Both the position numbers and the translations under genes were made by a program. The notes beneath the pieces are model-generated. The model saw only the letters and a list, made by a program, of their open reading frames with translations. It had not been told where the DNA came from and did no database searches. 64,000 nucleotides of DNA from JAJDNH01 sp964552395 (GTDB lineage: Bacteria > Acidobacteriota > Thermoanaerobaculia > Thermoanaerobaculales > Sulfomarinibacteraceae): contig CAZKGM010000004.1 of the NCBI GenBank assembly GCA_964552395.1, positions 110,092-174,091 on the forward strand. Direction: 5' to 3'. Of this stretch, positions 42,364 through 49,852 are shown piece by piece; positions within the stretch are counted from its first letter, which is position 1; each line of letters begins with the position of its first letter.

Positions 42364-43815
42364 ATGGGTTACACCGGACCACAGCCGCGTGAGGTCGCGC
42401 CCGGTGTCTTCGAGGTCGAGCCGCACGGGGCGATGCTGGCGCCGGTGCGCCTGTTCGCGACGCGGCGATTGATGCCGGCCATCACACGCGATGACGCCCT
42501 CCGCCAGGCCTGTAACGTGGCCTGCCTGCCGGGCCTGGTCGGGCCGTCGCTGGCCATGCCGGACATGCATCAGGGGTACGGCTTTCCCATCGGAGGGGTA
42601 GCAGCGTTCGATGCCGAGTCGGGGATCGTGTCGCCGGGTGGGGTGGGCTACGACATCAACTGCGGCGTGCGTCTTGTTCGAACGGACCTCGAGGTACAGG
42701 GCCTCGGGCGCCGGCTGAATCGCCTGTTCGAAGAGATCGCGCGCTCGGTGCCGGCCGGGTTGGGCTCCTCGGGTGCGACCCGGGACCTGTCCCGGCACGA
42801 CCTCGACCGCGTGCTGCGAGAGGGCGCCGGCTGGGCTGTCGCGCACGGCTGCGGCCAGCCGGAGGATCTCGCGTTTACCGAATCACAAGGGAGGCTGGAG
42901 GGTGCTGATCCCGCGGCAGTCTCGGAAAGAGCCCACGATCGCGGGGCCTCGCAGCTGGGAACGGTTGGATCGGGCAATCACTTCGTCGAGCTTCAGGCGG
43001 TGGAGCAGATCCTCGAACCGGATACTGCCGAGGTGTTCGGACTGTTCCCGGGACAGCTGGTTGTCATGCTGCACTCGGGCTCGCGCGGGCTCGGATACCA
43101 GGTCTGCGACGATTCGCTCAAGACGATGCTGCGAGCCTCGAACCGCTACGGCATAGTGCTTCCGGACCCGCAGTTGGTGTCGGTGCCGGTCTCCTCACCC
43201 GAGGGAGAGCGCTACCTTGCCGCAATGCAGGCGGCGGCCAACTATGCGTGGGCCAACCGGCAGACCATGATGGGGTTGGTCGAGCGGGCGATGTCGAGGG
43301 TGACGGAGAAGGGACGCCTCGAGCTCGGTTTCCGCCTTGTCTGGGACCTGGCACACAACATTGCCAAGGTCGAAGAGCACGAGGTCAGCGGCGCTCGGCG
43401 GCGCCTGCTGGTCCACCGTAAGGGGGCAACCCGTGCCTTCGCGGCCGGACACAGTGAGCTGCCGCCGAGGTACCGCGGCACCGGCCAGCCGGTGCTCATC
43501 CCAGGAGACATGGGACGGGCGAGCTATGTCTGTGTGGCGGGGGCGGCGGCCATGGTGCAGTCGTGGGGCTCGTGTGCTCATGGCGCGGGCAGGGAGATGT
43601 CCCGGCACGCCGCCCTCAAGGCGGCGCGCGGGAGGGATATCTTCGCCGAAATGGCTGACAGGGGCGTGATCGTGCGCGCCCACTCGAAGCGGACAGTGGC
43701 TGAGGAAATGCCGGAAGCCTACAAGGACGTCTCCCACGTCGTCGAGGCTGTCGAGCTGGCCGGGATTGCCCGCGCCGTTGCTCGACTCAGACCGCTGGCG
43801 GTCATCAAGGGCTGA
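42364..43815 (+). CDS. rtcB: RNA-splicing ligase RtcB
   Basis: A 483-residue 3'-phosphate RNA ligase that joins 2',3'-cyclic phosphate ends to 5'-OH ends with GTP and Mn2+. Motifs include GGVGYDINCGVRL (metal Asp and Cys), GSGNHFVELQ, LHSGSRGLGYQV, HNIAKVEEH, HRKGATRAF and the guanylylated-His region SCAHGAGREMSR. The ATG follows TACATT by 6 nt. No archease or RtcA gene is adjacent. It probably serves RNA repair. Confidence 0.95.
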   Translation: MGYTGPQPREVAPGVFEVEPHGAMLAPVRLFATRRLMPAITRDDALRQACNVACLPGLVGPSLAMPDMHQGYGFPIGGVAAFDAESGIVSPGGVGYDINCGVRLVRTDLEVQGLGRRLNRLFEEIARSVPAGLGSSGATRDLSRHDLDRVLREGAGWAVAHGCGQPEDLAFTESQGRLEGADPAAVSERAHDRGASQLGTVGSGNHFVELQAVEQILEPDTAEVFGLFPGQLVVMLHSGSRGLGYQVCDDSLKTMLRASNRYGIVLPDPQLVSVPVSSPEGERYLAAMQAAANYAWANRQTMMGLVERAMSRVTEKGRLELGFRLVWDLAHNIAKVEEHEVSGARRRLLVHRKGATRAFAAGHSELPPRYRGTGQPVLIPGDMGRASYVCVAGAAAMVQSWGSCAHGAGREMSRHAALKAARGRDIFAEMADRGVIVRAHSKRTVAEEMPEAYKDVSHVVEAVELAGIARAVARLRPLAVIKG

Positions 43816-43906
43816 TCCAAAGCGCCTATCTCACCGTCAGCTGCGACCCAGTGGTCGTGGGACAACGTACAGAACGCAAAGACACGGAGGCACAAAGACA
43901 AGAAGG

Positions 43907-44479
43907 TCACTCGTCGAGGTACGTTTCCTCGCTTTCCTCGTAGCTGGAACGTTGCCGCTTCTTCCGATCACCGTAGAAGCTGGCAATCAGGTATATGCCG
44001 ATCACGATCAGGATTGCCGGCCACCATGTCTCCACCCACTCGAGGTCCAACGGGTAGAACTTGTCAATCAGCAGGATGACACCGACTATGGTGAGGAAGA
44101 CACCGAAGCCGAGACCTCCGTGTCCTCTGGGTTTACGTGCGGCGGGCATCTCCTCCTCCTTGCTGGAGTTGAGAATCTGGGTCTGACGGTAGGCGTCGAA
44201 CAGGCCGAAGAACCAGATGAAGGGAATCAGCATGCCGAGGTTCGCACCGTGACCGCCGAGATAGATCACCAGGAAGAAGCAGCTGAAGAACACGATGGCA
44301 CGATCGTAAAGCCCGAGGTAGAGGTGTCCGAGGCCCGGAAAGAACGAGAACAGAACCGCGAGGCCCGGGGACTTCTGTCGAACGACGCCCGTTGCTGCGG
44401 CGGGCGGCACCGGCGGCTCGGGGGGCGTGGGTGGAACCGGGGAAACCTGTGGGGAGTTGGCGTTGAGGTCGTTACTCAT
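43907..44479 (-). CDS. Small membrane protein with TM2-like and LiaI/LiaF-like segments
   Basis: A 190-residue protein: a Pro-rich cytoplasmic N-terminus (PVPPTPPEPPVPP), a TM2-like hydrophobic hairpin (VLFSFFPGLGHLYLGLYD to WFFGLFDAYRQTQ), a basic linker and two further helices (FGVFLTIVGVILLIDKFYP; WWPAILIVIGIYLIASF) like those of LiaI/LiaF-type envelope-stress proteins, then an acidic tail. It overlaps the anti-sigma gene (ATGA), so it probably belongs to the same envelope-stress circuit. Function is inferred from context only. Confidence 0.7.
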   Translation of the reverse strand: MSNDLNANSPQVSPVPPTPPEPPVPPAAATGVVRQKSPGLAVLFSFFPGLGHLYLGLYDRAIVFFSCFFLVIYLGGHGANLGMLIPFIWFFGLFDAYRQTQILNSSKEEEMPAARKPRGHGGLGFGVFLTIVGVILLIDKFYPLDLEWVETWWPAILIVIGIYLIASFYGDRKKRQRSSYEESEETYLDE

Positions 44480-45219
44480 GATGTGCCTCCTTGCTGTTCG
44501 TCGGCTGCAGAGCGTGGGGTTTGGGTTGAATCCTGGTCCTCCAGGAGCTGCTTCAGGGACTCGAGCTGAGTCTTACCCCAGCGCCAGGCTCGCCAGATCA
44601 TCACGCGCAGCTCGCCGCGGCCGCTGGTCGCCACCTGGTTCACGCTATCGGTGACGATTTCGCTGGCCTGTTGCACGGTGCCCAGCGCCCGGTAGCGGGC
44701 GAGCGTGACGGGGTTGCCGACGGCCAGTGTGGTCAGGACGGCGAGCAGGTAGGCCGCCGCCGTGGCGGTCCGCATGCCCATGACCCGGCGTCCGCCGCGA
44801 GGCCGCCGAAGGTGCGCAGTCCGGCACCGTTCAATGAGCCGGGATGGCGGTCTGAGGGTAGCACTCACCTGCTGGATGAGGGCCAAGTCATCCCAGGTTC
44901 TCCGGCACCCTTCACACCTTTCGAGGTGCTCCAGGAGCCGGGCGAGGGCCTCCGGAGCCACCTCGTGGTCCACCGCGCGGAATAGCAGATCGAGCCACCG
45001 CGCGCACGGAGAAGCCGTCAGCCGGGCTGTCAGGTCGGCGGAAGGTGCCAGGCCGGCGAGCCCCTGGCCGGCGCCGACGACGAGTCGCATTGCCTCGGCC
45101 GTCGAAGCACACTCCTCACATGCTGCGAGGTGGTCCTCGACGCGGGAGCGATCGGTGCCCCCGAGCGTGCCCTCCAGGTAGGCGGAGAGCAGCTCCCGCA
45201 GCTCGTCGCAGCGGATCAC
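44476..45219 (-). CDS. Anti-sigma factor with two zinc-finger (ZAS-type) motifs
   Basis: A 247-residue single-pass membrane protein. The N-terminus has a zf-HC2 domain (CDELRELLSAYLEG, HLAACEECAS); unusually a second HxxxCxxC element follows at ~95 (HLERCEGCRR). A transmembrane helix (TAAAYLLAVLTTLAVG) lies at ~155, with a periplasmic C-terminus. Such proteins hold ECF sigma factors inactive. The GTG overlaps the sigma-factor stop (GTGA). The duplicated finger may mean two sigma-binding or redox-sensing units. Confidence 0.82.
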   Translation of the reverse strand: MIRCDELRELLSAYLEGTLGGTDRSRVEDHLAACEECASTAEAMRLVVGAGQGLAGLAPSADLTARLTASPCARWLDLLFRAVDHEVAPEALARLLEHLERCEGCRRTWDDLALIQQVSATLRPPSRLIERCRTAHLRRPRGGRRVMGMRTATAAAYLLAVLTTLAVGNPVTLARYRALGTVQQASEIVTDSVNQVATSGRGELRVMIWRAWRWGKTQLESLKQLLEDQDSTQTPRSAADEQQGGTS

Positions 45220-45812
45220 GGCGCCCCTCCCTCGTTGATGAGGGAACTGGAGTCGACGGGACGGATGTTGAGCCGGCGGCGCACGGCGGTGGCGAGCTCG
45301 AGCCTGGCGCGGTTGAGACGCGACTTCACCGTGCCGAGCGGCAGCTCGAGCGCCTCCGCCATCTCCTGGTAGGCCATTCCTGCGAAGTCTCTGAGGAGAA
45401 CGAGGTGAGCCAGCTCCGAATCGATCTGTCCGAGGCCCCTGACAATGAGACGAAGACGCTGCCGGTGCTCCGCCGTCTTCTGAGGGTTGTCGGCGCCGGG
45501 CAAACGGTCCAAAACCTCGGGATCCAGCCACGCCGCCTGGCGCTCGCGCCGGCTCCGGCGATGTGCATCGATGAGCAGGTTCTTGGCCACGCGCCAGGCC
45601 CACGCCATGAAGTTGGAGCCGGGGTTGTAGCGTTCCAGGCTCTCCCACAGCTTGAAGTAGACATCCTGAGTGAGCTCTTCGGCCTCCGCCGCCGACGGTG
45701 CAAAGCTGGCGCAGAGGCGGAAAATGGGGGCGATCGTTGCACCGACCAGGGCACGCCAGGCTTCCTCGTCCCCGGTTCGGCAGCGTTCGACTGTGGCCTC
45801 GAGATCTTCCAT
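45216..45812 (-). CDS. ECF-type RNA polymerase sigma factor
   Basis: A 198-residue sigma70-family ECF factor: region 2 around EELTQDVYFKLWESLERY and FMAWAWRVAKNLLIDAHRR (~45-90), and region 4 with the helix-turn-helix MAYQEMAEALELPLGTVKSR (~145-170). It heads an operon with the zinc-finger anti-sigma and a membrane protein. A GAACTT about 40 nt upstream is the type of -35 used by many ECF factors and suggests self-activation. Confidence 0.93.
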   Translation of the reverse strand: MEDLEATVERCRTGDEEAWRALVGATIAPIFRLCASFAPSAAEAEELTQDVYFKLWESLERYNPGSNFMAWAWRVAKNLLIDAHRRSRRERQAAWLDPEVLDRLPGADNPQKTAEHRQRLRLIVRGLGQIDSELAHLVLLRDFAGMAYQEMAEALELPLGTVKSRLNRARLELATAVRRRLNIRPVDSSSLINEGGAP

Positions 45813-45828
45813 CAGCGTCTCCGTAACT

Positions 45829-45855
45829 CACAACGCTCGCCGGTGGGAAAAGTTC
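45829..45855 (-). promoter_or_regulatory. Possible ECF-type autoregulated promoter
   Basis: On the minus strand GAACTT lies at 45855-45850, followed about 16 nt later by a CGTTGT element near 45834-45829. GAACTT is a common ECF -35; the -10 match is weak. Placement just upstream of the sigma-factor gene suggests autoregulation. Confidence 0.3.
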
Positions 45856-45998
45856 TCGTCATCTGCGGCGAGCGCCGATCAGAAATTCCCCTCGGTTGCG
45901 CCGCGTTGCCAAAGGAGCCGAGGCCATTTTAACCGACCGCAGAGGGGTTCAACGTCTCGGGCGGCGTGCGAGCACGAGGAGGGGAAGGGCACCAAGCA

Positions 45999-46250
45999 AT
46001 GGCGACTGGATGGTCTGGGGCCGGCGGCAATCTGGAGCAGCGGGTTCTTCTCGCGCTCGAGGAGGTCCGTCCCGCCCTCCACCGTGACGGCGGAGATGTC
46101 GAGCTGGTATCGGTGGATGGAGCCACGGTGACGGTGCGTCTGGTCGGTGCCTGTCACGGCTGTCCGATGGCCGCCATGACCCTGGTTCAGTTCGTGGAGG
46201 AGCGGATTCGGTTGTTCGCACCCGAGGTTGAACGCGTCGTTCGCCTCTGA
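45999..46250 (+). CDS. NifU C-terminal-like iron-sulfur scaffold protein
   Basis: An 83-residue NifU/Nfu domain: RVLLALEEVRPALHRDGGDVELV followed by the cluster-binding CHGCPMA (CxxC) and a C-terminal helix. In short: LEEVRP, DGGDVELV and GACHGCPM are the family landmarks. It would carry or deliver a [4Fe-4S] cluster. ATG 45999 follows an AGGAGGGGAAGGG stretch; the gene is monocistronic and converges with the Fur-family gene. Confidence 0.9.
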   Translation: MATGWSGAGGNLEQRVLLALEEVRPALHRDGGDVELVSVDGATVTVRLVGACHGCPMAAMTLVQFVEERIRLFAPEVERVVRL

Positions 46251-46276
46251 GACCGACCACCTGGTCGAGGTGTCCC

Positions 46277-46684
46277 TCAGCTAGGCCGGTCTTCGCGACG
46301 GAGACAGGGTGGGCACAAGCCGTAGAACTCCGTCCGCTGTGTTGTGACCTCGCAGCCGACCAGATCTTTCAGGCTTTGCCAGTCGTGCGGCCGGAGCCCT
46401 GTCACGTCCCGGATGTCGCCACAGGCGGTGCAAACAAAGTGGCCGTGGGGCGAAAGGTCGGCGTCCCAGCGCGTCGATCTGCCGGCGGACCGGATCTCCA
46501 TCACGATCCCCTCTTCCTTGAGAACGTTCAGGTTCCGGTAGACGGTGCCAAGAGAGACGTTGGGGAGCTGCTGACGGACACGGTCGAAGATCCACTCGGC
46601 GGTCGGATGACCTCGGGTGCCGCGTACCGTCTCCAGCACCACGCGTCGCTGGCGGGTTTCCCGTGACCGAACCTTGCGCTCCAT
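46277..46684 (-). CDS. Fur-family metalloregulator (PerR-like)
   Basis: A 135-residue Fur protein: winged helix (QRRVVLETVRGTRGHPTAEW, SLGTVYRNLNVLKEEGI), a metal-binding linker (HGHFVCTACGDIRDV) and structural zinc site with two CxxC pairs (CTAC, CPPC). It is short and has an N-terminal helix arrangement more like PerR than iron-sensing Fur, but the subclass is uncertain. GGGAGGA precedes the ATG. A CATAAT at 46727-46722 is the probable -10, flanked by a 10-bp inverted repeat (CCCGAGGGCT at 46692 and its complement at 46732) that may be an operator. Confidence 0.88.
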   Translation of the reverse strand: MERKVRSRETRQRRVVLETVRGTRGHPTAEWIFDRVRQQLPNVSLGTVYRNLNVLKEEGIVMEIRSAGRSTRWDADLSPHGHFVCTACGDIRDVTGLRPHDWQSLKDLVGCEVTTQRTEFYGLCPPCLRREDRPS

Positions 46685-46768
46685 GGCTCCTCCCGAGGGC
46701 TTTCGCCGGCCGTGCGTTGAGATTATGCCACAGCCCTCGGGTAAAGAGAAGGATTCCCGATTTCGGTT

Positions 46769-46791
46769 GTAGCATCCCGCGGTGCTACTAT
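46769..46791 (+). promoter_or_regulatory. radC promoter with inverted-repeat operator
   Basis: GTAGCA (46769-46774) and TGCTAC (46783-46788) form a perfect 6-bp inverted repeat with 8-nt spacing. The right arm overlaps the probable -10 TACTAT (46786-46791), a typical repressor position. Confidence 0.45.
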
Positions 46792-46822
46792 GGAGTCCCA
46801 CCCACGCTGCGGGGAGGCACCA

Positions 46823-47530
46823 ATGGAGCTCTGTATCCGTGATCTGGAGCCCTCGCAGCGGCCTCGAGAACGGCTTCTCGAGCTCGGACCTCAGGCACTG
46901 GCCGACGCCGAGCTGCTCGCCGTGCTGCTCCGCACCGGCCGGCCGGGCCGGGGCGCGATCGGGGAGGCGCAGGAGCTGCTGCGAGACAGTGGGGGCGTGG
47001 CCGGCCTGGCGCGTCTTGGGGCTCGAGATCTTGTCCGGCGCCCGGGCCTCGGGCCAGCGAAAGCGGCCACTCTCGTCGCGGCCCTCGAGCTCTCGCGGCG
47101 GCTGGCGTACGCGGAGCTGAGCTGCGGAGAGCGTCTCGACCGCCCGGAGGCGGCCGGGCGGTTTCTGGTACGGCATCTCGGGGGGCGCAGGACCGAGGTC
47201 TTCGGCTTTCTGACCCTCGACGGACGTCACAATGTGGTCCACGTCCACGAGCTGAGCCGCGGGACCCGCAGGTTCGCCCCGGTTGACACCGGCGAGCTGT
47301 TCAGGCTCGTGCTCCTCGACGGCGCGGCGGCTTTGCTCCTGTTCCACAACCATCCGTCAGGTGTGCTCGACCCGAGCCGCGACGATCTCGAGCTGACCCG
47401 ACGGCTGGTGGGCGGTGGAAGACTCGTTGGCGCCGACGTCGTCGACCACCTGATCATCGGGGGCACGCGCTGGGTGTCGCTGCGCACGGTTCATCCGGAG
47501 CTGTTCGCGACCTCCGAGGCCGAGCCATGA
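46823..47530 (+). CDS. radC: RadC family protein (JAMM/MPN domain)
   Basis: A 235-residue RadC/UPF0758 protein: N-terminal helix-hairpin-helix-like region (LARLGARDLVRRPGLGPAKAATL) and JAB/MPN+ domain with the zinc motif HNHPSGVLDPSRDD. The family was once thought to act in recombination; its true role is not settled. The ATG at 46823 follows GGGGAGG by 6 nt. It precedes clcA by 49 nt. Confidence 0.93.
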   Translation: MELCIRDLEPSQRPRERLLELGPQALADAELLAVLLRTGRPGRGAIGEAQELLRDSGGVAGLARLGARDLVRRPGLGPAKAATLVAALELSRRLAYAELSCGERLDRPEAAGRFLVRHLGGRRTEVFGFLTLDGRHNVVHVHELSRGTRRFAPVDTGELFRLVLLDGAAALLLFHNHPSGVLDPSRDDLELTRRLVGGGRLVGADVVDHLIIGGTRWVSLRTVHPELFATSEAEP

Positions 47531-47564
47531 GAGCTGCCCCGGCCTGCCGGTGAAGAACGCGGGC

Positions 47565-47570
47565 TAGAAT
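47565..47570 (+). promoter_or_regulatory. TAGAAT -10 element of the ClC gene
   Basis: TAGAAT ends 9 nt before the GTG at 47580, placing the expected transcription start about 3 nt before the codon. No ribosome site is present. Confidence 0.4.
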
Positions 47571-47579
47571 AGAACCACC

Positions 47580-49631
47580 GTGAGCCGTCCCGCCGGACTT
47601 CAATTAGGCCAGCTGCTGGGAAGCGTCCATGCCCGGCTGCGCCAGACACAGCAGATGTACATGGTGATCGTTTCGGTCGGGGTCGGAGTTCTGGGAGGGC
47701 TCTGTGCCGTCGGCTTCCGGGAGCTCATCCGCATCGGTCAGCTCGTAGCATGGCGAACAGGGAGCTACACGCTGGACTACATACGTGAGCTTCCGGCATG
47801 GTGGAAGGTGTTGGCCCCCGCGAGCGGCGGCTTGATCGTCGGTCTGATCATTCACTTCCTCGCCAACGAGGCCAAGGGGCATGGCGTTCCGGAGGTCATA
47901 GAGTCGGTCGTGCTTCGCGGGGGGCGTATTCGCCCGCGCGTCGTTCTGGCGAAAATGATGGCGTCCGGTGTCTGCATAGCCTCCGGCGGCTCCGTTGGGC
48001 GCGAGGGTCCGATTGTCCAGATCGGCTCGGCAATCGGTTCGACGATCGGGCAGTGGCTCGGGATCGGAGAGCGCCGGCTACGGACCTTGGTCGGGTGCGG
48101 CGCGGCAGCCGGGATTGCCGGAACCTTCAACGCTCCCGTGGCAGGTGCGCTGTTTGCGGTCGAGATTATTCTCGGCGACTTTGGCGTCAGCCAGTTCTCT
48201 CCGATCGTGATCTCGTCGGTCGCGGCGACCGTGGTCAGCCGCCACTTCCTCGGCGACTTCCCTGCATTCACCGTCCCCCATTACGCCCTCGAGAGCCCGT
48301 TCGAGCTGCTGGCGTATGCGGTGCTCGGAGTCCTCGCCGGTCTTGTTGCGCTGGTCTTTATCCGGGTCCTGTATGGGACCGAGGATCTGTTCGAGCGGAT
48401 GCGTATCGCGGGGCCGCTCAAACCGGTGCTTGGCGGCGCGCTCGTGGGCGTCGTCGCCCTCCGCTTCCCGGAGGTCTTCGGGGTCGGCTACGAGGCGATC
48501 AACGAGGCGCTGCAGGGTAGGGTGGTTCTCGATGTGCTGCTGATCCTGGTCGTGGTCAAGATCCTCACGGTCGCGCTGACGATCGGTTCGGGAGGGTCGG
48601 GCGGGATCTTCGCTCCGTCGCTGTTCGTCGGTGCCATGCTCGGCGGCGCGGTTGGTACGGTCGTGCACGCCGCCTGGCCGGGTACGACCGGGGGCCCTGG
48701 AGCCTACGCCTTGGTCGGCATGGGAGCTGTCGTCGGCGCCAGCACGCACGCGCCGATAACGGCAATCCTGATTATTTTCGAGCTCACCAACGACTACAAG
48801 ATCATCCTGCCGCTGATGATCACGTGCATCGTGGCCACTCTGCTCGCCACGCAGCTGCAGCGGGCATCGATCTACACCCTGAAGCTGCTCCGTCGAGGCG
48901 TCGACATTCACAGCGGCCAGACGGTCAACGTGCTGCGTCATCTGCACGTGGGCGATGTCATGCGTGAGGCGTTCCTGACCGTGACACCGCAGGAACCGGT
49001 CATGAAGGTGGTTTCACGGTTCATCGAGCAGCCGGGCGACAGCGTGTTCGTGGTCGATCCCGATCCTCTGCTGGCCGGGGTCATCACCATCGATGAGGTG
49101 CGCCCGATCATGGGTGACATCGCGTCGCTTGGATCTCTCGTCATCGCTGGCGACATGATGCGCGAGGGGGGCTTCCCACGGTTCGCCCCTACCGATCAGC
49201 TGGACGAGGCGATGCGGCGGTTCGGCGGCTACCACTACAGCTGCCCGGTCCTGGAGGAGGGGCGGGTGGTCGGGACCATCTGGCCACAGGATGTCATCGA
49301 GCGTTACAACGCCGAGGTCCTGAAGCGGGAAATGGCCTCTACCATGGCGCTTGCCGTCACCAACGGGGTCCGGGAGCAGACCTTGCCCGGCATTCACGGC
49401 GTTCGGCTGGCCGAGGTTCCGGTACCCCCCGGCTTTGTCGGGCGGACCCTCGGCGAGCTGGAGATTCGTACCAGGTTCGACGTGACCGTCCTGCTGATCA
49501 AGCATCGGAGCGGCGGGTCGGAAGAGCTCGTCGAGCGGGTCCCGGACGCTTCCTTCATTCTCGAGGAGAGCGACCTGCTGCTGGTTCTCGGCGCCGAGGG
49601 GGGAATCCGACGCCTCGAGGCCGAAGGGTAG
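47580..49631 (+). CDS. ClC-type chloride channel/transporter with CBS and TrkA_C domains
   Basis: A 683-residue protein: ClC membrane domain (~20-440), two CBS motifs (~460-580) and a C-terminal RCK/TrkA_C-like domain (~600-683). Ion-path motifs are GHGVPEV (Ser of the E. coli GSGIP filter is His), GSVGREGPIVQ with the gating Glu, and GSGGSGGIFAPSLFVG. In the helix that carries the internal proton glutamate the sequence is LFAVEIILG, so the E203 position is Ile. This suggests a channel or a differently coupled transporter. CBS/TrkA_C domains suggest nucleotide control. It appears leaderless. Confidence 0.88.
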   Translation: MSRPAGLQLGQLLGSVHARLRQTQQMYMVIVSVGVGVLGGLCAVGFRELIRIGQLVAWRTGSYTLDYIRELPAWWKVLAPASGGLIVGLIIHFLANEAKGHGVPEVIESVVLRGGRIRPRVVLAKMMASGVCIASGGSVGREGPIVQIGSAIGSTIGQWLGIGERRLRTLVGCGAAAGIAGTFNAPVAGALFAVEIILGDFGVSQFSPIVISSVAATVVSRHFLGDFPAFTVPHYALESPFELLAYAVLGVLAGLVALVFIRVLYGTEDLFERMRIAGPLKPVLGGALVGVVALRFPEVFGVGYEAINEALQGRVVLDVLLILVVVKILTVALTIGSGGSGGIFAPSLFVGAMLGGAVGTVVHAAWPGTTGGPGAYALVGMGAVVGASTHAPITAILIIFELTNDYKIILPLMITCIVATLLATQLQRASIYTLKLLRRGVDIHSGQTVNVLRHLHVGDVMREAFLTVTPQEPVMKVVSRFIEQPGDSVFVVDPDPLLAGVITIDEVRPIMGDIASLGSLVIAGDMMREGGFPRFAPTDQLDEAMRRFGGYHYSCPVLEEGRVVGTIWPQDVIERYNAEVLKREMASTMALAVTNGVREQTLPGIHGVRLAEVPVPPGFVGRTLGELEIRTRFDVTVLLIKHRSGGSEELVERVPDASFILEESDLLLVLGAEGGIRRLEAEG

Positions 49632-49852
49632 TTTGCCACCGGCTGCGGACGACCACCGAGGGCGGTTCCTTCTTCGCCTGCGCCTCGGTTGTCGACAATC
49701 GCACCGGCGATCCTGTCTACATCCCGGCCCAGCGGATCAGGTAGCCCGGCTCGTAGTTGGTCGGCCTCCAGGGCCCAAGCCACGGTGGTTATGGGTGTCT
49801 CGAGCTGATACACTCTTGGCAGGCGCCAAGCCTGAGTGGCGATGGAGGCCAG

